Source of the DNA: Rhodospirillales bacterium URHD0017
Lineage (GTDB): Bacteria; Pseudomonadota; Alphaproteobacteria; Reyranellales; Reyranellaceae
Direction: 5' to 3'
DNA: 64,000 nucleotides
NCBI GenBank assembly: GCA_900110395.1
Contig: FODP01000003.1
Coordinates: 372,001-436,000 of the forward strand
The notes under the pieces are model-generated. The model had not been told where the DNA came from. It saw only the letters and a program-made list of their open reading frames with translations, and ran no database searches. The position numbers and the translations under genes are program-made. Shown one piece after another: positions 7,975 through 16,387 of the stretch (the first letter of the stretch is position 1; each line of letters begins with the position of its first letter).

Positions 7975-9564
7975 CTACTTGTCCAGCCAGACGTCCTCGA
8001 AACGCGCGCCGTTGTAGATGCTGTTGCTGTGCAGCACCACGCCCTTGACGTAGGGCTGCCAGCAGCCGGCGGCGCGGCCGTGGTAGATGATCGGGCGCGC
8101 AATGTCTTCCTGCAGCTTGCGGTCGATCTCCCACACCATCTTGAGGCGCTTCTTCTGGTCGGTCTCGCGCGACTGGGCCTCGAACAGCTTGGTCATCTCC
8201 GGGTTGCAGTAGCCGTTGTAGTTGCGCAGCGAGCCGCAGGCATAGCCTTCGAAGAAGCCGACATCGGGATCGTCGACCGCCGTGCCGGAAAGGTTGAGCG
8301 CCACGGTGTAGTCCTTCTTGAAGACGCGGTTGTAGTAGACCGAGGTGTCGATCACCTCGAGCTCGCCGTCGACATAGATGTGCTTGAGATGGTCGATCAG
8401 GATGGTCGCCGGATCGCGGAAAGTGGCGATGTTGCGCGTGCTGACCTTGACCTTCAGGCGCTTGTCGGGACCGTAGCCCGCCTCCTTCATCAGCTCGCGC
8501 GCCTTCTCGCGGTTGGCCGCCACGTCGCTGTAGCCGACGATGGTCTTCAGCATCTCCGGCGGCATGCCCCACACGCCGGAGGGCGGCGGCAGCATGACGC
8601 CGCCCAGGCTGGACTCGCCCTCGCTCAGGATGTCGATGAAGGCCTGACGGTCGAGCGTGAGCGCCAGCGCGCGGCGGATCTTGGGATTGTCGAACGGCGG
8701 CGTCTCGCGGTTCACGATCAGGTTTGTGCTTACGCCGGTGTCCCGCATGGTGCACTTCACGTGCGGCGCGTCGCGCATCATGTTCTTGTAGAGCGGCACC
8801 GTGAGATCCGTCGGGAAAGTCATGTCGAACTTGCCACTGGCAAAGGACAGCATGCGCGTCGAGCGGTCGGCGATGATGGTGTACTCGATGCCGTCGAGAT
8901 AAGGCCGGCCCGGCTTCCAGTAGTCGGGATTCTTCACCAGCTTGATGCCCTCGTTCATCTTGAACTCGGCGAGCTTGAACGGGCCGGTGCCAATCGGCTT
9001 GCGGCGCATGTCGGCCGACGGGATGTGGCAGGGATAGATCGGCGTGTAGCCCGAGGCCAGCAGGGCCAGCAGCGCGGGCTGGCGTTCCTTGAGCTGGAAG
9101 GTGGCCTCGAGGTCGCCGGTGGCCGTCACCTTTTCGACGTTGGTGTACCAGGCCCCACGCGGATTGCGCCTGAGCTTGCCCTCGTCCAGCAGCAGCTCGA
9201 AGGTGCAGGCCACGTCCTTGGCGGTGAACGGCTTGCCGTCGTGCCATTTCACGCCTTGGCGCAGGGTGAAGACCAGCTGCTTGCCGTCGGCGCTCCATGC
9301 CCACTTGGTGGCAAGGTCCGGCACGATCGAGTCGAAGCTGTTCTTGGCGACGTTCTGGTCGAAGATGACGAGGTTGTTGTAGAGGCCCATGAACGGGACG
9401 GCCGTGGACACGGTCGCCTCTTCGTGGATCGAGGCGCTGGGCGGCGTGTCCATGTGCTGGATCTTGAGGACGCCCCCGGGCTTCTGCGCCCAGGCGGTAG
9501 CTGTCGTCACGATCATGCCGGCCGCCAAGGCAGCCGGGATCAACCATCCCGTCCGGATTTTCAT
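7975..9564 (-). CDS. ABC transporter periplasmic substrate-binding protein (peptide/nickel family 5)
   Basis: The product has 529 residues. A typical signal peptide (positive MKIRTG, hydrophobic core, cleavage after ATAWA near residue 26) precedes a family 5 solute-binding domain, with LVFTLRQGVKWHDGKPFTAKDV, a conserved RRALALTLDRQAFI segment and long C-terminal lobe. It would bind oligopeptides, opines or similar solutes in the periplasm. I chose ATG at 9564 rather than the in-frame ATG at 9579, because GGAGGA lies six bases before it. No permease or ATPase gene is next to it, so it is an orphan that must share a transporter elsewhere or act as a stand-alone receptor. Confidence 0.9.
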   Translation of the reverse strand: MKIRTGWLIPAALAAGMIVTTATAWAQKPGGVLKIQHMDTPPSASIHEEATVSTAVPFMGLYNNLVIFDQNVAKNSFDSIVPDLATKWAWSADGKQLVFTLRQGVKWHDGKPFTAKDVACTFELLLDEGKLRRNPRGAWYTNVEKVTATGDLEATFQLKERQPALLALLASGYTPIYPCHIPSADMRRKPIGTGPFKLAEFKMNEGIKLVKNPDYWKPGRPYLDGIEYTIIADRSTRMLSFASGKFDMTFPTDLTVPLYKNMMRDAPHVKCTMRDTGVSTNLIVNRETPPFDNPKIRRALALTLDRQAFIDILSEGESSLGGVMLPPPSGVWGMPPEMLKTIVGYSDVAANREKARELMKEAGYGPDKRLKVKVSTRNIATFRDPATILIDHLKHIYVDGELEVIDTSVYYNRVFKKDYTVALNLSGTAVDDPDVGFFEGYACGSLRNYNGYCNPEMTKLFEAQSRETDQKKRLKMVWEIDRKLQEDIARPIIYHGRAAGCWQPYVKGVVLHSNSIYNGARFEDVWLDK

Positions 9565-9704
9565 GTTGTTTCCTCCCATGCGCCGCGCAAACGGGCACGG
9601 CGTCGACTGCTCTACGCGTGGCCTCCTAACTCACACCGACTGAATCGAGGGAACTGTGAGGGGCAGCGGGAAGGTTGGCAAGCGGGTAGAAGACGTTGCT
9701 TCGG

Positions 9705-10247
9705 CTATTGCCCGGGCCTGGTCTCGGCCAGTCGCAGCGAATCGAGGAAGCGCTTGGCTGCCGCCTTGGACGCCTCGTTGTTCTTGGCGGTGACCAGCAG
9801 GCGGAAAAGCCGGTCCTTGACGATGTAGGTGCGCATCTGGACGAGGGCGCCCTGGGTATCCTCGATGTCGAGCGCATAGCCGTCCCAGCCCTGCAGGGTG
9901 ACGGGCTCGTCGAGCACATACTTGAACGTCTTGCGCGGAAACGCCTTCTCCGCCTCGCCGCGGCCGAGATCGCGCGCCATCTGCTTGGTATCGCGTTCGG
10001 AGAACCAGCCAGGCTGGTAGTCGACGTAGTCGAAGTCGAACATCTCGCCGTCGCGCTTGGAGGCCCAGGCGATGCGCTCCGAGGTGTGACCCTTCTCCTT
10101 TTCGGCGGCCTTGGTCTCGGTAGCAGGCGCCGGCATCTCCAGCCGGAAGCGCAGGTCGCGGCCGACGATCGTCTGCCATTCAGCAGGTTGGGCCTGTGCT
10201 GCCAACGGCACGACGGCCAGTGCAAAGACGAACGAACGACGTTTCAT
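9705..10247 (-). CDS. Small secreted protein of unknown function
   Basis: This 180-residue protein starts with a clear signal peptide (MKRRSFVFALAVVPLAAQAQ). The mature part is charged and has no motif I recognise. A strand-rich middle (MFDFDYVDYQPGWFSERDT) is followed by FKYVLDEPVTLQGWDGYALDIED and a C-terminal helix with SKAAAKRFLDSLRL. The pattern resembles periplasmic proteins of the PsbP/MOG1-like kind, but I cannot assign it. Its ATG overlaps the stop of the VOC gene by four bases (ATGA), so the two are translationally coupled. Confidence 0.7.
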   Translation of the reverse strand: MKRRSFVFALAVVPLAAQAQPAEWQTIVGRDLRFRLEMPAPATETKAAEKEKGHTSERIAWASKRDGEMFDFDYVDYQPGWFSERDTKQMARDLGRGEAEKAFPRKTFKYVLDEPVTLQGWDGYALDIEDTQGALVQMRTYIVKDRLFRLLVTAKNNEASKAAAKRFLDSLRLAETRPGQ

Positions 10248-11098
10248 GCCGATGGCACCAGCTCCTCGCGACCCGACCAATCCCATGCAAGTCCCGTACG
10301 CGATACGCCAAGCAGCAAGCCGTGCAGCTCCTTGGGATGCACCCAGCCACCGTCGGGATCCGTGGCGGGATCGGAGCCGCGCGGCGTGTAGCGCGCATTG
10401 GCCTCGAGCAGCCGGCCGCGCACGGCGGGCCAGTCGTGCACCTCGACGTAGCACATGTAAAGCGAATCGCCGTGCTTCTTGACGAAGCGGCCCATGGCAT
10501 GGACGTCGTCGGTCGCCTGGCTGAGTTCGATACGGTCGAGCCGGTTGGGCGGGTCGAACAGGGTGAGCGTGCCGACATAGCCGAAGCGTTCGCTGCCGAT
10601 CTCGCTGAAGCGCGCGGGATCGAGCCCGAACAGGCCGGCATAGACCGCGGCGACCCGGCGCCAGTCGCTCGCCAGCGTGTTGGTCGTCTCGTAGAGGAAC
10701 GACACCGGGCCGACCCGCAGTCGATAGGTGCTCTCCGAGATCACGATCGGCAGGCCGAAGGTCGTCTCGGGCGCGAGATAGAGCTGCTCGGCGTCGCGGT
10801 CGTAGGCCACGCCCAGCCCTTCCCAGCGCCTGACCATGCTGTCGAGGTCGGCGGTGCAGTATCCCGCCGTCATCAGCCCCTCGCCGCGCCTGGCCAGGAA
10901 ATCCTGGGTCAAACCGGCGCCGTCGGCCTCGCAAAGCTCGAACTCGCTTTCGCCGACCGCCAGGATGGTGCGCTTGGCGCCGAGATGGCGGCTGTGGTCG
11001 CGGCGCGCCACACTGCAGCCCAGCAGCTGGCCGAAGCGCTGGGCCGCCTTGGCGGCGTCATGCACGGCGATCTGGACCCGGTCGCAGCGGTCGAGCAT
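10244..11098 (-). CDS. VOC-superfamily (glyoxalase/dioxygenase-like) protein
   Basis: This 284-residue protein has two vicinal-oxygen-chelate halves. The first begins MLDRCDRVQIAVHDAAKAAQRFGQLLG and the second with RRVAAVYAGLFGLDPARF; the typical beta-alpha-beta-beta-beta pattern is visible in each. Possible metal ligands include H13 and the glutamates late in each half. Two-domain VOC proteins include ring-cleaving dioxygenases and glyoxalases, and nothing here fixes the reaction. It is coupled by a four-base overlap to the secreted-protein gene. It lies 15 bases downstream of gshA on the same strand, so all three may form one operon. Confidence 0.75.
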   Translation of the reverse strand: MLDRCDRVQIAVHDAAKAAQRFGQLLGCSVARRDHSRHLGAKRTILAVGESEFELCEADGAGLTQDFLARRGEGLMTAGYCTADLDSMVRRWEGLGVAYDRDAEQLYLAPETTFGLPIVISESTYRLRVGPVSFLYETTNTLASDWRRVAAVYAGLFGLDPARFSEIGSERFGYVGTLTLFDPPNRLDRIELSQATDDVHAMGRFVKKHGDSLYMCYVEVHDWPAVRGRLLEANARYTPRGSDPATDPDGGWVHPKELHGLLLGVSRTGLAWDWSGREELVPSA

Positions 11099-11113
11099 GG
11101 GCTCGACGATACC

Positions 11114-12478
11114 TCAGTAGGCGTGGTCGCGGAACAGCGGGACGAAGGAGCCTTTCCACTCGCCTTGCCACTTCGCCAGAAGCTCGTCGGCCGGGGCGAG
11201 GCCGCTCGCCACGGCGCGGTCGAGCGGCGCCAGATAGGCCGTCTCGTCGTTGCCGTCGGCGTCCAGCCGCTTGCGGGCGCGCAGGCCGGCATGGGCGATC
11301 TCGACGACCTCGCGCGCCCATTCCGTCAGCGGACGGCCGCGGAAGACGGTCGCCAGCCCGGTCCGGGGCGTCTCGGCGCGCAGGAAATCGTGCTCGGCGA
11401 TGGTCCAGTCCTTCACCAGGTCCCAGGCCGCATCGAGTGTGGTCTGGTCGTAAAGCAGACCGACCCACAGGGCCGGCAGCGCATTCAACGCCGGCAACGG
11501 CCCTGAATCGGCGCCGCGCATCTCGAGGTAGCGCTTCAGGCGCACTTCGGGGAACGCCGTCGTTACATGGTCGGCCCAGTCGTTGATGGTCGGCAGCTCG
11601 CCCGGCCGCGCCGGCAGCTTGCCCTTCATGAAATCGCCGAAGCGCTGGCCCGAGGCATCGATGTACTTGCCGTCGCGGTAGACGAAGTACATCGGCACAT
11701 CGAGGATGTAGTCGGCATAGCGCTCGAAGCCGAAGCCCTCCTCGAACACGAAGGGCAGCATGCCGCAGCGGTCGGGGTCGGTGTCGGTCCAGATGTGGCT
11801 GCGGTAGCTCTTGAAGCCGGCGGCCTTGCCCTCCTTGAAGGGCGAGATGGCGAACAATGCGGTGGCCAGCGGCTGCAGCGCCAGCGAGACGCGGAACTTC
11901 TTCACCATGTCGGCTTCGGATTCGAAGTCGAGATTGGTCTGCACGGTACAGGTGCGCAGCATCATGTCGAGACCGAGATTGCCCTTCTTGGGCATGTAGT
12001 CGCGCATGATCTTGTAGCGCCCCTTGGGCATCCAGTGCATGTCCTCGCGCGTCCACTCCGGCGCGAAGCCCAAGCCGATGAAGGCCGCGCCGATCTCGCC
12101 CGCGACCTGGTTGACCTCGTCGATATGCTGCTGGTTCTCGGCCGCGGTCTCGTGCAGCGTCTCGAGCAGCGCGCCCGACAGTTCGAACTGGCCACCGGGC
12201 TCGAGCGTGACGCTGGCGCTGTCGCGCTTCAGCGCAATCGTGTTGTTGCCTTCGGTGACCGGCTCCCAGCCGAAGCGCGTCATGCCCTCCAGCATGGCGC
12301 GGATGCCGTCCGGCCCGTCATAGGCCAGCGGCTTCAGGTTCGATTTGTGGAAGCCGAACTTCTCGTGCTCGGTACCCATGCGCCAGTCGGCGCGGGGCTT
12401 GTTGCCGGCCGCGAAGTATTCGATCAGCTGCCGCCGATTCTCGATCGGCGCGCCGCCGCCCGACGGTGGTGCGGACAT
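11114..12478 (-). CDS. gshA: Glutamate-cysteine ligase (plant/alphaproteobacterial type)
   Basis: The product is a 454-residue cytoplasmic enzyme that joins glutamate and cysteine in the first, ATP-dependent step of glutathione synthesis. Motifs of the class shared by plants and alphaproteobacteria are present: WRMGTEHEKFGF near residue 35, LEPGGQFELSG near 100, and WTREDMHWMPKGRY near 150. The length fits the class (about 450). I start at the ATG at 12478, which has GGGAG upstream; an upstream in-frame extension is basic and unlike the family. The second enzyme, glutathione synthetase, is not in the window. The divergently placed rsmE end follows. Confidence 0.93.
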   Translation of the reverse strand: MSAPPSGGGAPIENRRQLIEYFAAGNKPRADWRMGTEHEKFGFHKSNLKPLAYDGPDGIRAMLEGMTRFGWEPVTEGNNTIALKRDSASVTLEPGGQFELSGALLETLHETAAENQQHIDEVNQVAGEIGAAFIGLGFAPEWTREDMHWMPKGRYKIMRDYMPKKGNLGLDMMLRTCTVQTNLDFESEADMVKKFRVSLALQPLATALFAISPFKEGKAAGFKSYRSHIWTDTDPDRCGMLPFVFEEGFGFERYADYILDVPMYFVYRDGKYIDASGQRFGDFMKGKLPARPGELPTINDWADHVTTAFPEVRLKRYLEMRGADSGPLPALNALPALWVGLLYDQTTLDAAWDLVKDWTIAEHDFLRAETPRTGLATVFRGRPLTEWAREVVEIAHAGLRARKRLDADGNDETAYLAPLDRAVASGLAPADELLAKWQGEWKGSFVPLFRDHAY

Positions 12479-12633
12479 TCGATCATCTACTCCCTGGCTC
12501 ACCCGCGGCCTGGTCAGGGCTGCGAGCGGCGCGGCCACATGAGCTATTCTCACGCGAGCACGCGGCTGGTTCATGGTGTTCAACTTCCCCTGTCTCACAC
12601 CGGCGGGGGCAAGCGCAAGCGCAGACGCAATGG

Positions 12634-13422
12634 TCAGACGGTGCCGCGAGATGTGCGATAATCGGCGTGCAGACGGGGTGTCGGCCGCTGCCAGTCACCG
12701 ACCAGTGCCTGCCAGCATGCAAGCGCTGCCAGCGCCGCGGTATCGGCCCTCAGGATGCGCGGGCCCAGTCCAACTGCCATCACATCTTTTATGCGACGCA
12801 GGCTCGAAAGCTCGGCCGCGTCGAACCCGCCTTCCGGGCCGATCGCGATCGCCCACGGCGCCGAGCGGGCCGCTTCATCGAGGCTGGCCAGGGCCTGGGC
12901 GATCGGCGGGCCGCCGCCGGTTTCGTCGCACACCAGCAGGCGACGACCCGTGGGCCAATCGCCCAGCAGCCGGCCGAGCTCCATCGGCGCGCGCACCTCA
13001 GGCACGCTCAGCCGCTCGGTCTGCTCGGCCGCCTCGATCGCATTGGCGCGCAGGCGCTCGACGTTGACCCGCTCGACGATGGTGTGATGGGTGACGATCG
13101 GCTGCAGGACGGCGACGCCGAGCTCGGTCGCCTTCTCCGCCACATAGTCGATACGGGCGCGCTTCAAGGGGGCGAAGCAGAGCCAGATGTCCGGTTCACT
13201 CAGCTGCTCGCGGGTCTGCTCGGCGATGTGCGCCACCGCCGCCTTCTTGCCACGGCTCTCCAGGGTGCCGCGCCACTCGCCGTCGCGGCCGTTGAACAGC
13301 AGCAATGGCGCGCCGTCGGGGCGGCGCATGACATGCCGCAGATAGTGGACCTGCGCCTCGTCGAGCGGCGCCTCGACGCCGGCACCGAGGCCCGCATCGA
13401 CGAACAGGCGGGAGAGGCTCAT
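12634..13422 (-). CDS. rsmE: 16S rRNA (uracil-1498-N3)-methyltransferase RsmE
   Basis: This 262-residue SPOUT-family enzyme methylates U1498 of 16S rRNA using S-adenosylmethionine. The N-terminal PUA-like domain has HYLRHVMRRPDGAPLLLFNGRDGEW. The knotted SAM-binding region is visible as AIGPEGGFDAAEL and LGPRILRADTAALAAL near the C-terminus. I take ATG at 13422 (MSLSRLFVD), the usual start for the family. The gene diverges from ubiA with 34 bases between start codons; the rsmE-ubiA arrangement is common in alphaproteobacteria. Confidence 0.95.
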   Translation of the reverse strand: MSLSRLFVDAGLGAGVEAPLDEAQVHYLRHVMRRPDGAPLLLFNGRDGEWRGTLESRGKKAAVAHIAEQTREQLSEPDIWLCFAPLKRARIDYVAEKATELGVAVLQPIVTHHTIVERVNVERLRANAIEAAEQTERLSVPEVRAPMELGRLLGDWPTGRRLLVCDETGGGPPIAQALASLDEAARSAPWAIAIGPEGGFDAAELSSLRRIKDVMAVGLGPRILRADTAALAALACWQALVGDWQRPTPRLHADYRTSRGTV

Positions 13423-13456
13423 GGAGTTTGGCCGATCATCGCTGCATGATGCCGCC

Positions 13457-14380
13457 ATGACCGCCGAGCGGACAACCGGCTTCACCGACATCAACCAACA
13501 GCACTGGTCGCTGCGCTACCTGCCGCCCTGGGCGCGGCCCTACGGCCGGCTGGCGCGCTGGGACCGGCCGATCGGCATCTGGCTCTTGATGTATCCCTGC
13601 TGGTGGGGGGCGGCGCTGGGCGCGGCGCCGGAATGGGCCCGGCTGATCGGCTGGATGGCCCTGCTCGCGCTGGGTGCGCTCGCCATGCGCGGCGCGGGCT
13701 GTACCTGGAACGACATCGTCGACCGCAAGGTCGATGCCCGGGTCGAGCGCACGCGCGGCCGTCCCCTGCCAGCGGGCGAGGTCACGCTGCGCAATGCACT
13801 GATCTGGATGGTGCTGCAGTCGCTGGTCGGCGCCGCCATCCTGTTCAAGCTCAACAAGTTTGCCGGCGGCGTGGCGCTCTTGTCGCTGGTCCTGGTCTTC
13901 GTCTATCCGACGATGAAGCGCTTCACCTACTGGCCGCAGGTCGTGCTGGGACTCGCCTTCAACTGGGGGGCGCTGGTGGGTTATGCCGCGGTGACCGGCA
14001 CGCTCTCGTGGGCCGCCCTCGCGCTCTATGGCGGCGGCGTCGCCTGGACCCTGATCTACGACACGATCTACGCCATGCAGGACCAGCGTGACGACGCCAT
14101 CATCGGCGTGGGCTCGACGGCCCGCCGGTTCGCCGATGCACCGCGGCGCTGGCTCAGCCTGTTCGTCGCCCTGGCACTGCTCGCCTGGGCATCGGCGGGT
14201 TACCTCGCCCACCTCGGCCCCTCCTATTTCGGCGTCCTGCTGGTGATCGCCCTGCACTTCGGCTGGCAGGTCGCAACGTTGAAACCACACGACCCGGCCG
14301 ACTGTCTCGCCAAGTTCAAGGCCAACGCCCAGGTCGGCATATTGCTGACGGTGGCCGTCATCGCCGGCCATATCGGCTGA
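13457..14380 (+). CDS. ubiA: 4-hydroxybenzoate polyprenyltransferase UbiA
   Basis: This 307-residue inner-membrane protein attaches the polyprenyl tail to 4-hydroxybenzoate in ubiquinone synthesis. Both aspartate-rich motifs that hold magnesium and the prenyl diphosphate are present: NDIVDRKVD at residues 85-93, and the second near YDTIYAMQDQRDD. About eight to nine hydrophobic segments span the protein. I use ATG at 13457, which removes 12 residues that overlap the rsmE promoter side. Its stop codon shares a base with the start of the methyltransferase gene that follows (TGATG), so the two are coupled. Confidence 0.95.
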   Translation: MTAERTTGFTDINQQHWSLRYLPPWARPYGRLARWDRPIGIWLLMYPCWWGAALGAAPEWARLIGWMALLALGALAMRGAGCTWNDIVDRKVDARVERTRGRPLPAGEVTLRNALIWMVLQSLVGAAILFKLNKFAGGVALLSLVLVFVYPTMKRFTYWPQVVLGLAFNWGALVGYAAVTGTLSWAALALYGGGVAWTLIYDTIYAMQDQRDDAIIGVGSTARRFADAPRRWLSLFVALALLAWASAGYLAHLGPSYFGVLLVIALHFGWQVATLKPHDPADCLAKFKANAQVGILLTVAVIAGHIG

Positions 14381-15063
14381 TGGCCCGCCTCCCTGTCGAC
14401 CCGGAAGGCTTCATCCGCGCCAACACCGCACTCGAAGCGCCGGCCATGGTGCCGGAGTTCAAGCTGTGGCTTGCCAGCGAGTACGTGCCGATCTGGCAGG
14501 CTACCGAAACGTGGCTGGAGGAGCAGAACATCGATCCGCCCTACTGGGCCTTCTGCTGGCCAGGTGGCCAGGCGGTCGCGCGCTATCTTTTGGACAATCC
14601 CGAGCAGGTGCGCGGAAAGCACGTGATCGACTTTGCCGCCGGATCAGGCGTCTCTTCGATGGCCGCGGCGCGCGCCGGCGCCGCCTCCGTGATCGCCAAC
14701 GACATCGATGCCCTGTCGCTGGTGGCCGCCCAGTTGAACGCCAAGGCCAATGGGCTGTCGTTTGGGATCAGCGTCGAGGACTGGCTGGCCGGCCCGGAGG
14801 GAACGCCTGCCGCCGACGTGGTGATCGCAGGCGACGTCTGCTACGAGCGCGACATGTCGGCGCGTGCCCTGGCCTGGCTGCGCGGCCATGCACGGCTTGG
14901 TCGCCTGGTGCTGCTGGGCGATCCGGGGCGAAACTATTTCAGCGCCCAGGGGCTTTCGGAGCGCGCCCGCTATGAGATTCCCACGTCCCTTCAGCTCGAG
15001 AACCGCGGCATGCGCGAGACCGTGGTCTGGCAGGTGCTGCCTCATATGCAGGCAGGGGCCTAG
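14380..15063 (+). CDS. Class I SAM methyltransferase, protein-lysine (ETFB-type) candidate
   Basis: This 227-residue cytoplasmic methyltransferase has the SAM-binding motif VIDFAAGSGVSSMAAARAGA near residue 80, an acidic second strand (VIANDID), and the later ADVVIAGDVCYE segment. The GDVCYE pattern and overall layout resemble bacterial electron-transfer-flavoprotein beta-subunit lysine methyltransferases and relatives of PrmA. No ETF gene is nearby, so the target is an inference from family likeness. Translation is coupled to ubiA through a one-base overlap. Confidence 0.7.
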   Translation: MARLPVDPEGFIRANTALEAPAMVPEFKLWLASEYVPIWQATETWLEEQNIDPPYWAFCWPGGQAVARYLLDNPEQVRGKHVIDFAAGSGVSSMAAARAGAASVIANDIDALSLVAAQLNAKANGLSFGISVEDWLAGPEGTPAADVVIAGDVCYERDMSARALAWLRGHARLGRLVLLGDPGRNYFSAQGLSERARYEIPTSLQLENRGMRETVVWQVLPHMQAGA

Positions 15064-15124
15064 CCAGCGCCGCCACAATTCCTTAACTGTTCTTTCATAA
15101 TCATTTCGAGTAACACGCGTGGCC

Positions 15125-15865
15125 ATGCCCAAGGCAACCATCAAGCCACAGGACTTCGCCACTCTCTACGAGGGCTTCACCGCGCCGGTGTCGCGCTTCG
15201 ATTGCGGGCGCAAGTGTGCGCCCCTCAATGGCGGCGAGCCGGTCTGCTGCTCGACCCAGAACGCGGTGCCGGTGGTGCATAAGGTCGAGTTCGACCTGCT
15301 GAAGACGCGCACCGACCTGTGGTCGAAGTTCAAGCCCTACGACTACGCCACCAAGCAGATCGTGGCCGAGCTCACCAGCGACTGCATGGCCATCCATTGC
15401 AAGGGCGCGCGGCACTGCGAGCGCGACAACCGCACCATCGCCTGCCGCGGCTTCCCTTTCTATCCCTACCTGACGCGGCAGAAGGAATTCGTCGGCATCG
15501 GCACCTACTGGGTGTTCGAGGATCGCTGCTGGATGATGTCCAACCTGGAAATCGTCGACCGCAGCTTCGTCGAGCAGTTCATCGCCACCTACGAGGCGCT
15601 GTTCATCAAGGACCACAGCGAGTTCACCACCTACGTCGATTTCTCCGCCTCGGCGCGCCGCGTCTATTCGCGCTGGAAGCGCGAAATCCCGCTGCTCGGC
15701 CGTAAAGGCGAGTTGCTGATCGTCGAGCCCTCGACCGGCAACATCCGCCCGGGCAAGAAGAAGGACTATCCCAAGGTCGCGCCCTTCAGCTCCGAAAAGG
15801 AGTATCGTGAAGCGGTGAAGGAAGCTGGCGGCGAGACCCCGAAGGAAGGGCTGCGCGCCGCCTGA
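15125..15865 (+). CDS. Nine-cysteine protein, possible metal-cluster binder (YkgJ-like)
   Basis: This 246-residue cytoplasmic protein has nine cysteines, eight of them in the first 110 residues. They form a FDCGRKC pair, a CC pair (about 41-42), and C87, C92, C98 and C107 in the segment SDCMAIHCKGARHC...ACRGFPF. This resembles the zinc- or iron-binding YkgJ-type proteins, although spacing differs from the classic pattern. The C-terminal third is lysine-rich. I use ATG at 15125; a GTG two codons upstream is possible and neither has a good ribosome-binding site. Convergent or parallel neighbours give no clue; creA follows 20 bases downstream. Confidence 0.65.
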   Translation: MPKATIKPQDFATLYEGFTAPVSRFDCGRKCAPLNGGEPVCCSTQNAVPVVHKVEFDLLKTRTDLWSKFKPYDYATKQIVAELTSDCMAIHCKGARHCERDNRTIACRGFPFYPYLTRQKEFVGIGTYWVFEDRCWMMSNLEIVDRSFVEQFIATYEALFIKDHSEFTTYVDFSASARRVYSRWKREIPLLGRKGELLIVEPSTGNIRPGKKKDYPKVAPFSSEKEYREAVKEAGGETPKEGLRAA

Positions 15866-15885
15866 CTCCTTTGAAGGAGTAGCGG

Positions 15886-16344
15886 ATGATGCGCCGAACA
15901 ATTCTCGTCACTTTGCTGTCGTTGCTGGCGCTGCCGGCATGGGCCGAGGACATCGGCTCGGTCGGCTACCGCTTCAAGTGGCTCGGCCCCAACGACAAGA
16001 TCGTCGTCGAGGCGTTCGACGATCCCGACATACCCGGCGTCACCTGCTACATCTCGCGCGCCCGCACCGGCGGCATCAAGGGCGCGCTGGGGCTGGCCGA
16101 GGACCCGCCGTATGCGTCGATCTCCTGCCATCAGGTCGCGGCGATCGATGCCGCCAAGGCCGAGAAGGTCAAAAGCCCCCATGAGGTATTCAGCGAGCGC
16201 GCGTCGCTGATCTTCAAGACCACGCAGGTCGTGCGCTTCTGGGATCCCAAGCGGAAGGCATTGGTCTACCTCACCTACACCGACCGCATCATCGAAGGCA
16301 GCCCGCAGAACTCGATCAGCGTCGTGCCGATCGGCTTTCGCTAG
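15886..16344 (+). CDS. creA: CreA-family periplasmic protein
   Basis: This 152-residue secreted protein has a signal peptide cleaved after LPAWA (about residue 20). The CreA domain follows: KIVVEAFDDPDIPGVTCYISRARTGGIKGALGLAEDP, a conserved ISCHQVAAID, and C-terminal YLTYTDRIIEGSPQNSISVVPI. Two cysteines probably form a disulphide. The molecular function is not known in the family. AAGGAG sits six bases before the first ATG. It ends at a REP-type palindrome. Confidence 0.92.
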   Translation: MMRRTILVTLLSLLALPAWAEDIGSVGYRFKWLGPNDKIVVEAFDDPDIPGVTCYISRARTGGIKGALGLAEDPPYASISCHQVAAIDAAKAEKVKSPHEVFSERASLIFKTTQVVRFWDPKRKALVYLTYTDRIIEGSPQNSISVVPIGFR

Positions 16345-16352
16345 CTCTTGTC

Positions 16353-16380
16353 GGAGCGCGGACCTCCAGGTCCGCGCTCC
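16353..16380. repeat. Single REP-type palindrome
   Basis: This 28-base perfect palindrome has 13-bp arms beginning GGAGCGCGGACCT and a two-base centre. It is identical to one arm plus cap of the paired element at 3714-3772. It sits between the convergent creA and DUF899 genes, where it can act as a terminator for both. Confidence 0.85.
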
Positions 16381-16387
16381 GGCATGA

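Noticed and set aside
7318..9828. An 836-residue plus-strand frame over the amidohydrolase and the binding protein
   Set aside because: It is a shadow of two clear genes on either strand and crosses a terminator hairpin.
13421..13456. A twelve-residue longer start for ubiA
   Set aside because: It would begin within the rsmE start codon and lacks support from the family's N-terminus.
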